DNA from: CALARM01 sp964431735
GTDB taxonomy: Bacteria; Vulcanimicrobiota; SpSt-956; JAKJGF01
Direction of reading: 5' to 3'
DNA: 64,000 bases
NCBI GenBank assembly: GCA_964431735.1
Contig: CAYSLJ010000009.1
Coordinates: 1-64,000 of the forward strand
Shown: positions 54,616 through 63,436 of the stretch, piece by piece
Layout: each line of letters opens with the position of its first letter
How positions within the stretch are numbered: position 1 is the first letter of the stretch
Translations under genes and position numbers: made by a program
The notes under the pieces: generated by a model
Told to the model about the DNA's origin: nothing
What the model saw: only the letters and a program-made list of their open reading frames with translations
Databases searched by the model: none

Positions 54616-54706
54616 AGCGTGATGCGTGATGCGTGATGCGCGTTTTCACCGATACCGGGCCGACCATCTTTCACTCTTTCACTCTTTCACTCTTCACTCT
54701 TTCACA
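54616..54706. repeat. heptamer arrays
   Basis: CGTGATGCGTGATGCGTGATGCGCG followed by a CACCGATACCGGG module and TTTCACTCTTTCACTC units. The TTTCACTC units have an 8-nt period, unlike the 7-nt rule elsewhere. Confidence 0.6.
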
Positions 54707-55379
54707 CCAGTGTTCCCCTGAGCTGTCCGTTTTCAAGATAAAAAATACGATTGGCCACACTTGCAGATTTCGGGTCATGAGTGACCATGATAAGAGTAAC
54801 TTCCTGTGTTTCATTTATAGAACGTAAAACCTGCATTATTTCTCTACTGGTTTTTGCATCCAGATTACCTGTAGGTTCGTCTGCCAGCAAAAGTCCCGGT
54901 TTATTGGCAAGGGCTCTTGCAATAGCCACTCTCTGCTGCTGCCCGCCTGACAGATTTGACGGTTTATCATCTTTTTTCTCTTCCAGTCCTACTACACGTA
55001 AAAGGGCCAGTGCTCTTGCTTCTCTCTGTCCTTTAAATGTATCTCCAAGCTGCATGGGAAGAATAATATTTTCTATGACTGTAAGCGTGGGAAGCAAATT
55101 GTAATTTTGAAAAACAAAACCTATATTATAAAGTCTTATCTTCTCTCTTGTAGCTTCATCTGCCTCTGAAACATCTACATTATCAAGATAAATACTGCCG
55201 AAAGTAGGATTATCTATACAGCCCAGTAAAAAAAGAAGTGACGATTTACCACAGCCGGAAGAGCCCATGATTGCGATAAAATCGCCCTTTTCAACGGTAA
55301 GACTCGCATTATCTATAACCTTGATAATGCCGGCAGAAGCTTCAAAATATTTTCTTAAATTCTGTACTCTTACATTCAT
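54702..55379 (-). CDS. LolD/MacB-type ABC transporter ATPase
   Basis: 225 residues, the size of LolD and MacB ATPase units. Walker A GSSGCGKSSL near 38, LSGGQQQRVAIARAL signature, Walker B LLLADEPTGNLD, and His in MVTHDPKSA. The adjacent upstream gene on the strand is an FtsX/MacB-type permease. Such pairs move lipoproteins or export molecules. Directly upstream of the ATG is a heptamer repeat, and no Shine-Dalgarno can be seen. Confidence 0.93.
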   Translation of the reverse strand: MNVRVQNLRKYFEASAGIIKVIDNASLTVEKGDFIAIMGSSGCGKSSLLFLLGCIDNPTFGSIYLDNVDVSEADEATREKIRLYNIGFVFQNYNLLPTLTVIENIILPMQLGDTFKGQREARALALLRVVGLEEKKDDKPSNLSGGQQQRVAIARALANKPGLLLADEPTGNLDAKTSREIMQVLRSINETQEVTLIMVTHDPKSASVANRIFYLENGQLRGTLV

Positions 55380-55383
55380 TAAT

Positions 55384-55471
55384 AATCGTGACGCATGACG
55401 CGTGACGCGTGACGCGTGATACTATTATCACCGGTCACCGGTCACTGATCGCTGGTCACTGTTAAACTCAC
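55384..55471. repeat. heptamer arrays between the permease and ATPase genes
   Basis: TCGTGACGCATGACGCGTGACGCGTGACGCGTG is followed by CACCGGTCACCGGTCACTGATCGCTGGTCACTG. The second array meets the stop of the permease gene. Confidence 0.7.
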
Positions 55472-56631
55472 TCCCATCTCAAAGCCTTTATAATATCCAT
55501 TCTGGAAGCTATAAAAGCAGGTATTAAAGCACCTAAAAGACCCACTCCTATGGAAAGAGCCAGCGCTTCAAGGACTAATTTCACAGTAACCTGTGACACA
55601 GGGAAAGACAGTCTCAACAGTGTAACAATGGCATCATTGAAAAGACCTGCTCCCAGATACCCCAGGATAATACCGAGAATTCCTCCTATAGTGGAAAGAA
55701 AAAGAGATTCACATAAAACCATGCCGAAGATAAAAAATCTGGATGCTCCTATAGCCCTGAGTGTTCCGAACTCATCCATTCTTTCATAGGTGGACATAAG
55801 CATCGTATTCATAGAAGCAGTTATAGCAATTAATATTCCTATAGCTGAAATAGCATACTGAAGAAGCCTTACAAGATCGACAAAATGATTGGCATCTCCA
55901 AGATACTCGGCTTTAGTCTTTACTGAAATACCTTTTATAGTTAAAATCTGCTTGATTATCTTTTCCATATCGGGATTTGCCAGATTATCTTCAAGTTGAA
56001 TCCATATTTCCTGAACACCGTTGGCTTTTTGAGCCGCCAGTGCATCTTCGAGAGAAATAAAACAGGCATAATCCTCAAAACTTGACACGCCGTAGTTTTT
56101 TCCTACTACAGTAAACTCTGTCTCCGATATAGGAAATACACCGCCTTTATCAATATTCAGCACCTTTGATATCTGAGGACCTATTATAAGCTGGTGACTC
56201 GCCTGAATGGTTTCTCCGTCCTGAATTTCAAGCTTCGGAAAAAATACATTCATTTTTTCCGGGTTTATACCCCATACAACAACACCCATTTTATCTTCCC
56301 CGACAGATGCCAGTAATCTTGTTATACCTGTTACCTCTTTTATTCCCTGTATGGACGTTATCTGTTCAATGGCTTCACATGGTATTGTAAGATAACCGCT
56401 GCCTATGGCTCCCATAGAACCGGCAGGTAAAAAAGATGTAGATTTAGGAATTACATAAAGACTTACCGATTGAAGATTTATTTCATAATTCAATCTTTCA
56501 TAAAGCCCTTCGGCAATGGAGACGAGTGATATTGTAGCGGCAACTGCAAGGAGCACTCCTATTATAGTCAGAGCACTTCTTTCTTTTTTCCTGGTAACAT
56601 TCTTCTGAGCCAGGGATATAAAAACAAACAT
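55468..56631 (-). CDS. FtsX/MacB-like ABC permease
   Basis: 387 residues. One membrane helix at about 20-42, a large extracytoplasmic MacB-PCD domain (about 45-255), then three helices near 262, 305 and 355. ISAIGILIAITASMNTMLMSTYERMDEFGTLRAIGAS is the FtsX core, with the coupling helix at the membrane edge. The partner ATPase gene follows about 90 bp downstream. AGAGATGA precedes the ATG. Whether it handles lipoproteins or another cargo is open. Confidence 0.92.
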   Translation of the reverse strand: MFVFISLAQKNVTRKKERSALTIIGVLLAVAATISLVSIAEGLYERLNYEINLQSVSLYVIPKSTSFLPAGSMGAIGSGYLTIPCEAIEQITSIQGIKEVTGITRLLASVGEDKMGVVVWGINPEKMNVFFPKLEIQDGETIQASHQLIIGPQISKVLNIDKGGVFPISETEFTVVGKNYGVSSFEDYACFISLEDALAAQKANGVQEIWIQLEDNLANPDMEKIIKQILTIKGISVKTKAEYLGDANHFVDLVRLLQYAISAIGILIAITASMNTMLMSTYERMDEFGTLRAIGASRFFIFGMVLCESLFLSTIGGILGIILGYLGAGLFNDAIVTLLRLSFPVSQVTVKLVLEALALSIGVGLLGALIPAFIASRMDIIKALRWE

Positions 56632-56647
56632 TTAATCATCTCTTTAT

Positions 56648-56789
56648 AAGTGAGTGGTGAGTAGTGAGTAGAGAATTACTGCTCTTTACTCTACAGATAA
56701 AATTCCTTTGTTACGACAGGAGAGTTCGCCGTGTCCTGTGGAAATCCTTCTGTGTAAAAAAGTTATTGACCCGGTTATCAGCCTTTTAT
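56648..56789. repeat. short GTGAGTA heptamer array, last one before the repeat-free right end
   Basis: GTGAGTGGTGAGTAGTGAGTAGAG at about 56649-56672. No TGACGCG or GTGAGTA array was found to the right of this point. Confidence 0.6.
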
Positions 56790-57653
56790 TTATGAAGAAA
56801 GACTGAAAGGATCACTTTCAAGTTCTTTAAGTATATAAGATTTGAAGTTCTTAAGTGTATCTATACATGCCTCCTGTTTCAGGGGACCAAATTTACTGAT
56901 TTGAACCATCAAAGAAGTCATTTCCATGAGATTTTTAAATTCTTCCGATGTATCATGCTCTTCTATCACATCTTTCATATAACCGAGAAGTGTGTTTATA
57001 TCATTTTTCTCATACGATTTTTCTATCATAGTTCTTTCTATAATATGAAGAAAAAGTTTATAAATCATATTACTCAATCTGTTTCCTGAAATTGCCATAG
57101 CTGCCTGTTTTGCCAGAATTGCCAGAATCTCTATATCTTCTTTAGAAAATCTGTCATTATCTTTATTTATTACCTCCAGGACCCCTATGACTTTTTCCGA
57201 TAATTCCATAGGAACTGCAAGGATTGAGCGTGTTTCATAATCTATCTCTTTACTTATAGCAGGGTCAAAAAGTTCGTCATCTTCCACAGAACTGACACAT
57301 ACAGGCTGTCCATGAAGAGCTACATAACCGGCAATTCCCTTACCGAGAGGAAACCTTTTGTCTTTAAGTTTTTCAGATTTCTCACCTTTTACTACTGCAA
57401 AATAAAGTTCTTCCCGTTCTTCATCTACAAGCAGTATTGAACCTGCATCGGTATTTGTAACCTTAAGAGCAACATCCATAATAGAATCTGCAAGATCCTT
57501 TTCCTCAAATTCCAACGCCAGTTTTGAAGTTACTGTCACGAGAGAAAGAATGTCTTTCAGGCTTCTCTTAACTCTCACATCTTCATCAATTTTTTTTTCA
57601 GGAGGTCCGTAAGAAGGAAAAGAAGTCTCTCGATATAAATCTTTATCAGCCAT
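56790..57653 (-). CDS. cytosolic GAF-domain protein
   Basis: 287 residues. A GAF domain spans about residues 50-195 (DAGSILLVDEEREELYFAVV, LPLGKGIAGYVA, SILAVPM, VIGVLEVINK). The helical remainder (195-287) has no known output motif. It could bind a small ligand and signal by protein contact. AAAGGT precedes the ATG. It is divergent from the subtilase gene. Confidence 0.85.
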   Translation of the reverse strand: MADKDLYRETSFPSYGPPEKKIDEDVRVKRSLKDILSLVTVTSKLALEFEEKDLADSIMDVALKVTNTDAGSILLVDEEREELYFAVVKGEKSEKLKDKRFPLGKGIAGYVALHGQPVCVSSVEDDELFDPAISKEIDYETRSILAVPMELSEKVIGVLEVINKDNDRFSKEDIEILAILAKQAAMAISGNRLSNMIYKLFLHIIERTMIEKSYEKNDINTLLGYMKDVIEEHDTSEEFKNLMEMTSLMVQISKFGPLKQEACIDTLKNFKSYILKELESDPFSLSS

Positions 57654-57780
57654 AATTTTACCTTTCAGAAATATATTAGCTGTCAGCTTTTTATTACCAG
57701 GACACTAACAATTATATCATTATAGTCAAGAAAAAGAAAGTAATACAAGGATTCTTTTGCTGTTTATGGAATAAATAGAT

Positions 57781-58554
57781 ATGAATGAATCTGTTGAGTC
57801 AGAGAAAAATCTTTATTCTATAATAACACCTGAAATAGCCTGGGGCGAAAGCAAAGGTAAAGGTGTTAAAATAGCCATAGTTGACAGCGGTATAGACTCA
57901 TATCACCCTGACCTGAAAGATTCTGTTACAGGCGGTGTGGAAATATCCATTGACAGGGAAAAAAATATACATATTATCACTCCTGATATAATAACAGACT
58001 CTTTCGGTCATGGCACAGCCTGTGCCGGTATAATAAAGAGGCTGGCGCCGGAAGCGGAACTTTACAGCATAAAGGTCACTGCATCGGGAAGAGGAAAAGG
58101 GGAAGTATTTCTTGCAGGGTTGAAATGGGCCATAGATAATAATATGCATGTAATAAATCTGAGTCTCGGCACAACAAGCAGTATTTATACGGGACGATTT
58201 TTTAAACTCCTTGAAGATGCCTACTATAAAGGCAATATAATAGTGACAGCAGCAAACAACCTTCCCTCTCCCAGTCTCCCTTCCGTATTTTCTTCCGTCA
58301 TAGCAGTTTCTTATGATGATTTTAAAGATGATTTCTCTTTTGTATACCACCCCAATAATAAGATAGAATTCGATGCTCCCGGCATATATGTAAAAACCAC
58401 CTGGCCGGGAGGAGGATACAGGAAAATGACAGGCACAAGTTTTGCCGCTCCTCATATATCGGGGTTGACTGCATTGATTTTATCAAAATATCCCGGCCTT
58501 ATGGCCTTTCAGGTAAAGGCTATATTGAGTTTTATGGGGAAAAAGAAGGCTTAA
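57781..58554 (+). CDS. small S8 subtilisin-like serine protease without signal peptide
   Basis: 257 residues. All catalytic residues are present: Asp in IVDSGIDSYHPDL near 35, His in FGHGTACAGII near 76 and Ser in GTSFAAPHISGL near 219, with the oxyanion Asn in VTAANN near 160. It has neither a signal peptide nor a prodomain, so it is probably an intracellular or peptide-maturing protease. No precursor peptide gene is evident beside it. The Shine-Dalgarno is weak. Confidence 0.92.
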   Translation: MNESVESEKNLYSIITPEIAWGESKGKGVKIAIVDSGIDSYHPDLKDSVTGGVEISIDREKNIHIITPDIITDSFGHGTACAGIIKRLAPEAELYSIKVTASGRGKGEVFLAGLKWAIDNNMHVINLSLGTTSSIYTGRFFKLLEDAYYKGNIIVTAANNLPSPSLPSVFSSVIAVSYDDFKDDFSFVYHPNNKIEFDAPGIYVKTTWPGGGYRKMTGTSFAAPHISGLTALILSKYPGLMAFQVKAILSFMGKKKA

Positions 58555-58631
58555 GAGTCAATTTTTAATTATAAACTTTTTGCAGGAAAAGATCAAATCC
58601 TCCAGGCACTGTAGAAACTCCATATGTTCTG

Positions 58632-58640
58632 TGATATAAT
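58632..58640 (+). promoter_or_regulatory. extended -10 promoter of the Rpn gene (first copy)
   Basis: TGATATAAT is a perfect extended -10 (TGnTATAAT). It lies 67 bp before the ATG and is kept at the same distance in the second copy (60077-60085). No clear -35 box is seen. Confidence 0.5.
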
Positions 58641-58706
58641 AAATATATAGATCTTTCTCATAGAAAGGATTGCCGGGATTATTTATAGAACAGGAGATAG
58701 ATAATA

Positions 58707-59606
58707 ATGAAATCCGACGATATAAAGATTGCCCATGCCAATTATGATATAGTGTTCAAATCTCTCACAGGGTTATTTAAAGACCAGACTCTGGAATTCT
58801 ACGGTCTTAAAACTGCTCCTATCGTAAGGGCAGAACCGGCAGAACTCCCTCAAATACAGATAGACGAAAGACGTATGGATTTTGTCTTTTATCTGTCAGA
58901 TGATTCATTTATGCACATTGAGTTTCAAACAACAGTAAAAGAGGATGACCTGTTGAGATTTAAACTATATGATACACTTCTTTATGAACAGAAAAGAAAA
59001 CCTGTTAGAACTGCCGTTATTTATGGAGCAGGTATAAACAGCGCTCCCGTATTTCTTGATCACGGCTCTATAAAATATATTGTAGAACCTGTCTTTATGG
59101 GGAATTATGACGGCGATAAAACATATAATGAACTGGTGGAAAAAATTAATTCACGAATTACATTGACCATACAGGATAAATTAAATCTCATATTTCTTCC
59201 TCTTATGAGAAATTCTGTAGATAAATCTCAAAGGGCTATAGAAGCTATAGAATTAGCTCAGAAAGTGGAAGATAAAAATGAACAACTCTTTTTAATAGGA
59301 TGTCTGGTTGGTATATCAGACAAATTTATTGATGAAGAATATGTAAGGAAAATGCTGGAGGTGTTACGTATGACAAGGGTTATGCAGGCATTATATAAAG
59401 AATTTAAAGAAGAAGGAATAAAAGAAGGAATAGAAAAAGGAATAGAAAAAGGAATAGAAAAAGGAATAGAAAAAGGAATAGAAAAAAATAGATTGGAAAT
59501 GGCACATAAGATGCTGGAAGATAACATTGACATCAATCTGATCGTAAAATATACAGGCCTTATGATTGAGGAAATTAAAGAATTATTGAAAGATGACAGG
59601 GATTAA
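58707..59606 (+). CDS. Rpn/YhgA-like PD-(D/E)XK nuclease family protein, intact copy
   Basis: 299 residues. The PD-(D/E)XK core reads MDFVFYLSDDSFMHIEFQT (about 53-72), with the Asp and the ExQ of this transposase-like family (Rpn, DUF4351-related). The C-terminus has five tandem GIEKG-like pentapeptides (near 232-260) before a final helical region. Rpn relatives promote recA-independent recombination in E. coli and some act as toxin-like nucleases. AGGAGA sits before the ATG. The adjacent copy at 60152 carries a stop codon. Confidence 0.87.
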   Translation: MKSDDIKIAHANYDIVFKSLTGLFKDQTLEFYGLKTAPIVRAEPAELPQIQIDERRMDFVFYLSDDSFMHIEFQTTVKEDDLLRFKLYDTLLYEQKRKPVRTAVIYGAGINSAPVFLDHGSIKYIVEPVFMGNYDGDKTYNELVEKINSRITLTIQDKLNLIFLPLMRNSVDKSQRAIEAIELAQKVEDKNEQLFLIGCLVGISDKFIDEEYVRKMLEVLRMTRVMQALYKEFKEEGIKEGIEKGIEKGIEKGIEKGIEKNRLEMAHKMLEDNIDINLIVKYTGLMIEEIKELLKDDRD

Positions 59607-60051
59607 TGGGATGGAAAGGATTACCGGGATTTTTTTGTCTGCATCACAGATGACACGGATTATTGGATTACACGGATTTATTTTTCCCGGAATTAAATTA
59701 TGTTGTCAGAACTCGGATATATCGGATTAACGGATGAGTCGGATACTTCTCCCTTACTCTATCTTATCAATCCGATATATCCGATAAATCCGACGCATCC
59801 GAGTTCTGACAATGGAAGCTACTGCCGGATGGAGAAATAGATATCCTATCCATTTCTATTATCCATCCAAACAGCAGACGAGATTTTTTTCTATATGTTC
59901 AATGTTTAAATAATTTATATCCCCTTAATATATAAGAGTCAAAATTTTGCATTTTTCCAAAAAAATTTTAATTTTTTTATTTTTTATCAGATCTATTCAG
60001 GAAATAAAACTCTGATAACTGTCCTGAAGCAAAGGACAGAAAGAGTCTTCT
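59607..60051. other. spacer between the Rpn copies with a long inverted repeat
   Basis: At 59704-59811 TGTCAGAACTCGGATATATC near the left pairs with GATGCGTCGGATTTATCGG-like complement ending GTTCTGACA on the right, about 110 bp in all. The rest is AT-rich with no gene. Confidence 0.6.
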
Positions 60052-60076
60052 CACTGTAGAAACTCCATATATTCTG

Positions 60077-60085
60077 TGATATAAT
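60077..60085 (+). promoter_or_regulatory. extended -10 promoter of the second Rpn copy
   Basis: TGATATAAT, same distance to the ATG as in the first copy, since the duplication includes it. Confidence 0.45.
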
Positions 60086-60151
60086 AAATATATAGATCTT
60101 TCTCATAGAAAGGATTGCCGGGATTATTTATAGAACAGGAGATAGATAATA

Positions 60152-61027
60152 ATGAAATCCGATGATATAAAGATTGCCCATGCCAATTATGATATAGTAT
60201 TTAAATCTCTCACAGGCCTGTTTAAAGACCAGACTCTGGAATTCTAGGGTCTTAAAACTGCTCCTATTGTACGGGCAGAACCGGCAGAACTGCCTCAGAT
60301 ACAGATAGATGAAAGACGTATGGATTTTGTATTTTACCTTTCTGATGATTCATTTATGCACCTTGAATTCCAGACAACAGTGAAAGAAGATGACCTCTTA
60401 AGATTCAAGCTCTATGATACACTTCTTTACGAACAGAAAAGAAAACCTGTCAGGACTGCCGTTATTTATGGAGCAGGTATAAACAGTGCTCCCATATTCC
60501 TGGATCATGGTTCTATAAAATATATTGTAGAACCGGTTTTTATGGGTAATTATGACGGTGATAAAACATATAATGAACTGGTGGAAAAAATTAATGCAGG
60601 ACTTACATTAACCATACAGGATAAATTAAATCTCATATTTCTTCCTCTTATGAGAAATTCTGTAGAGAAATCTCAAAGAGCTATAGAGGCTATAGAATTG
60701 GCACAAAAAGTGGAAGATAAAAACGAACAGATATTTTTAATAGGCTGTCTTGTAGGCATATCAGATAAATTCATTGATGAAGAATATGTAAAAAAAATGC
60801 TGGAGGTGTTACGTATGACAAGAGTTATGCAGGCTTTATATAAAGAATTTAAACAGGAAGGAATAGAAGAAGGCAAAAAAGAAGGCATGGAAAAAGGTAT
60901 GGAAAAAGGGAAAATGGAAACGGCACAAAAGATGCTGGAAGATAAGGTTGATATAAATTTAATCGTAAAATATACAGGACTTATGATAGAAGAAATTAAA
61001 GAATTGATAAAAAACGACAGGGATTAA
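60152..61027 (+). pseudogene. second Rpn-like copy with in-frame TAG at codon 32
   Basis: The copy starts MKSDDIKIAHANYD exactly like its neighbour, but codon 32 is TAG (60245-60247) where the intact copy has TAC (Tyr). The rest of the frame stays open to 61027 and is closely similar, with few changes in the nuclease core. The nonsense change is therefore recent. A restart at ATG 60320 would keep MDFVFYLSDDS but lose the first 55 residues. The pentapeptide repeats are different (EGKKEGMEKGMEKGK). It could be inactive, or be expressed as a shortened form. Confidence 0.8.
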
Positions 61028-61325
61028 CGGGATGGATCACGGATTAAAAGGATTACACGGATGACACGGATTATTGGTTACACTGATTTATTTTTCCCGG
61101 AATTAATCTCAATCCATAAATTTTCTTCAATCCCACAGGATAAACTTATCCCCCAATCCATATGGCAGAATCCTTTTCCATCTTTCGAGCCTGTTTAAGC
61201 CTACCAGACGAAAAAGGGGATATATATTTGTCCGGCAGAGCCGGAGCAGGATTACAGCCTGGACAGGTTGTTGATCTGGAATAGAGTCCTTAAACCATAT
61301 TCTTCTGACATATAATTAACCTGTG
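61028..61325. other. gap between the Rpn copy and the DGR template repeat
   Basis: The left part (61057-61108) repeats the tail of the first Rpn copy. The right part lies downstream of the template repeat on the minus strand and may be transcribed with it. No gene recognised. Confidence 0.5.
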
Positions 61326-61451
61326 CTGACAGGACGGAAACCCAGGTTGTTGTTGCGGTTATCAGGCGTGTTGTTGTTGCGGTTCGCCGACCGGCAGTTA
61401 TCGGGATTATTGTTCCAGCTGCCGCCGCGTTTGACACGGTTAGCGCCTGTA
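61326..61451 (-). ncRNA. DGR template repeat (TR)
   Basis: On the minus strand this 126-nt segment encodes no protein of its own but would read as an Asn-rich version of the target C-terminus ([19 protein letters not shown]), the classic AAC/AAT-rich template. It matches the variable repeat at 63505-63630 at every position except 22, and at all 22 the template has A. In DGRs the TR RNA is reverse transcribed with adenine-specific errors and the product replaces the variable repeat. It lies 14 bp beyond the stop of the reverse transcriptase gene. The RNA ends cannot be placed from sequence. Confidence 0.95.
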
Positions 61452-61464
61452 ACGACTGTACCCC

Positions 61465-62484
61465 TTAAAGTATGCAAATATTAAGTCTGTCACTGAAAAA
61501 ATTTCTCCTGCCATGTAATGTGCTTGAGTGAATAAGATAACCTGTTCTGCTTGAAATTGAACGGGAAAGGAATAATTCATCAATATTGCCTTTCATATAT
61601 TCTTTTTCCATAGCTCTAATTTTTCTCTTAAATTTAGCCCATTTTTTACCTTCCAATCTTATCAGGGAAGGAAAAATAGAAAATCCGAGGAAAGGAATTC
61701 CCTGGCTTACAGGTGCTAAAATCAAACTTTCTTCTTTCAGGGAAAGAGAGAGAGTTTTCGAAAGAAAATCTCTAATAAGATAGATTTGTTCTTTTATTAA
61801 TGTTTTTTCCTCTCCAAAGATAATAAAATCGTCCATATATCTTATATAACCTTTAATAGAAAGTTTATTTTTAACAAAATGATCCAGCTGACCGAGATAA
61901 TAATTGGCAAAATATTGACTTGTAAGATTTCCAATAGGAAGCCCCTTACCCGGCTTATTTCCCTCAACAGGGTGCTCGATAATTAAATCCAGAAGGGTTA
62001 AGAGTTTTTTATCTTTAAATTTCTTTCTGAGAAGATTTTTTAATATTCTGTGATCAATACTTTCAAAGAATTTTCTTATATCTCCTTTAAAAAAATAATT
62101 ATTATGCCTGGTAAAATATTGGGTTTTCTTTATCGCTCTGTGGGTTCCTTTATCTTTACGGCAGGCATAGGTGTCATAGATAAAACTTTTCTCAAAAAAT
62201 GGTTCTATTATATTGCATATGGCATGGTGTACCACACGATCCCGAAAGTGAGCGGCACAGATTTTTCTTTTTTTCGGTTCAAAAACATAGAAAATATGGT
62301 AAGGCATAAGATTATAAGTGCCTGAAATAAGTTCTTCCTGTAACTCAAAGAGTTCTGTTTCCAGATGAAAATAGAAATCAGCCACAGTATGTTTATGTTT
62401 TTTTCCAAGACCTGCCTTACGGGAGGCAAGTAAAAGATTTCCAAAAGAAACTATTTGTTCAAATAAATATCCATAACGTTTCAC
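61465..62484 (-). CDS. DGR reverse transcriptase
   Basis: 339 residues, typical for DGR enzymes. Motif [12 protein letters not shown] near 189 carries the IGxxxSQ-type sequence that separates DGR reverse transcriptases from group II intron types. The catalytic YMDDF lies near 217. [23 protein letters not shown] and [13 protein letters not shown] (with the first catalytic Asp) precede them. It ends at 61465 next to the template repeat. The start is GTG at 62484, overlapping the avd stop (GTGA), so the two are coupled. Confidence 0.95.
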   Translation of the reverse strand: MKRYGYLFEQIVSFGNLLLASRKAGLGKKHKHTVADFYFHLETELFELQEELISGTYNLMPYHIFYVFEPKKRKICAAHFRDRVVHHAICNIIEPFFEKSFIYDTYACRKDKGTHRAIKKTQYFTRHNNYFFKGDIRKFFESIDHRILKNLLRKKFKDKKLLTLLDLIIEHPVEGNKPGKGLPIGNLTSQYFANYYLGQLDHFVKNKLSIKGYIRYMDDFIIFGEEKTLIKEQIYLIRDFLSKTLSLSLKEESLILAPVSQGIPFLGFSIFPSLIRLEGKKWAKFKRKIRAMEKEYMKGNIDELFLSRSISSRTGYLIHSSTLHGRRNFFSDRLNICIL

Positions 62485-62831
62485 AGCGCAACTTCCTTCT
62501 GTTTAATCCATCCTCCAAGCATTTTTCCAACTTCATTAATAGATTTCCCTGCATATTCATAGGCATTGAGATTAATAAATTTCTGATTATAGGACATACG
62601 GAGAAGAACTCTGAGTTTTTCAAGTCTCAAATTGGCTTTTTTCAAAATCTCCATTTTATTTTTTGAATATCTCGCTTCTATTAAATCTTCCACAATATCA
62701 AGGGCTAAATTCTCTATGCGATTTACAAAGATAAAACGAACCTTTCTGGGAAATTTTTCAGTTTTTAAGAACAGCCACTCTATAAACTCCACCCATTTTA
62801 TAAATATGGGAAGGTCTTTATTACTATCCAT
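62481..62831 (-). CDS. avd: DGR accessory protein Avd (four-helix bundle)
   Basis: 116 residues, all helical, with the pattern of Avd: LPIFIKWVEFIEWLFLKTEKFPRKVRF at the start, a basic middle (LIEARYSKNKMEILKKANLRLEKLRVLLRM) and a conserved GKMLGGWIKQ end. Avd forms a basic pentameric barrel that binds the reverse transcriptase and template RNA and is needed for retrohoming. It overlaps the HRDC gene by 8 bp and the reverse transcriptase gene by 4 bp. Confidence 0.9.
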   Translation of the reverse strand: MDSNKDLPIFIKWVEFIEWLFLKTEKFPRKVRFIFVNRIENLALDIVEDLIEARYSKNKMEILKKANLRLEKLRVLLRMSYNQKFINLNAYEYAGKSINEVGKMLGGWIKQKEVAL

Positions 62832-63306
62832 CGATTTTCCCCTCTACTCTCTCTTTATTATCAGCTAAAATATTCAACAGGTCTTTACCGTATTTTTCCA
62901 CCCTTGCCCTGCCGAAACCTTCTATATTGGAAAGGGCGTTCAGACTCTGAGGTCTGAATTTAATCATTGTGGCAAGCTGTTTGTTTGTACAGATAATATA
63001 GTGAGAAATTCCGTCAGATTTGGCCCTTTCAGCCCGCCAGCTGCGCAGGGAATTAAATAAGGGCATATCTTCATCAGAAAGTATTTCTCTCCAGGCTTCT
63101 TCTTTCTGCTTCCTGGTTTCTACCGGAGAGTCAAGTGATTTCATACGGTAGATTATTATTATAACAAGATATGGTATTTCATCTTTAATAAAAAAATGAT
63201 CCTTTAAAGATAAAATCTCTTTATCTTTGATAAAATCCCTGACAGGCATATCATCAAAGGAATCTATGGCTGAATTAAATTTTAATGTAATAATTTTGCT
63301 TAACAT
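62824..63306 (-). CDS. DGR-associated HRDC-domain protein
   Basis: 160 residues. The C-terminal 75 residues form an HRDC nucleic-acid-binding domain (LFNSLRSWRAERAKSDGIS, YIICTNKQLATMI, LSNIEGFGRARVEKYGKDLL). The N-terminal half is unlike known domains. The start is ATG 63306, because GGAAGGAGA lies 6 nt upstream; an ATG at 63324 sits above that site. HRDC proteins have been noted as accessory genes in DGR cassettes. It is the first gene after the target and is coupled to avd by overlap, so it is probably part of the DGR. Confidence 0.88.
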   Translation of the reverse strand: MLSKIITLKFNSAIDSFDDMPVRDFIKDKEILSLKDHFFIKDEIPYLVIIIIYRMKSLDSPVETRKQKEEAWREILSDEDMPLFNSLRSWRAERAKSDGISHYIICTNKQLATMIKFRPQSLNALSNIEGFGRARVEKYGKDLLNILADNKERVEGKIDG

Positions 63307-63337
63307 ATTAAATCTCCTTCCCAAAAATCCCCCGCCC

Positions 63338-63411
63338 GGACATTCAGACCTCCATTACGGGGGAGCGGCTTAACGCCGCTGTTCCCCCTTCATTACGGTC
63401 TGAATGTCTCC
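63338..63411. other. long nested hairpin between target and HRDC gene
   Basis: The outer arms GGACATTCAGACC (63338-63350) and GGTCTGAATGTCTCC (63397-63411) enclose an inner stem GGGGGAGCGGC / GCCGCTGTTCCCCC. It may act as an RNA or DNA structure. On the minus strand it is followed by TTTTTGGGAAGGAGA, so it could also insulate target from HRDC expression. Confidence 0.6.
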
Positions 63412-63436
63412 CCCCGGGACAATTTGATTACAATTT

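Larger units (their letters stand above)
58607..59700 (+). repeat. left copy of a tandem duplication (Rpn gene with promoter and tail)
   Basis: The sequence from CACTGTAGAAACTCCATAT to TTTTTCCCGGAATTAA recurs at 60052-61108. The duplicated part includes 100 bp upstream of the start codon, the gene, and a GGATTACACGGATTATTGG-type tail. Confidence 0.8.

Noticed and set aside
58707..61027. The Rpn-like pair as an insertion sequence
   Set aside because: Although the family is called transposase-like, I found no terminal inverted repeats or target duplication enclosing either gene. The structure is a plain tandem duplication.
61252..61437. A 61-residue open frame on the minus strand over the template repeat
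   Set aside because: It reads the template repeat in a frame other than that of the target (giving Ala/Thr-rich sequence) and has no Shine-Dalgarno. The segment is better explained as template RNA.
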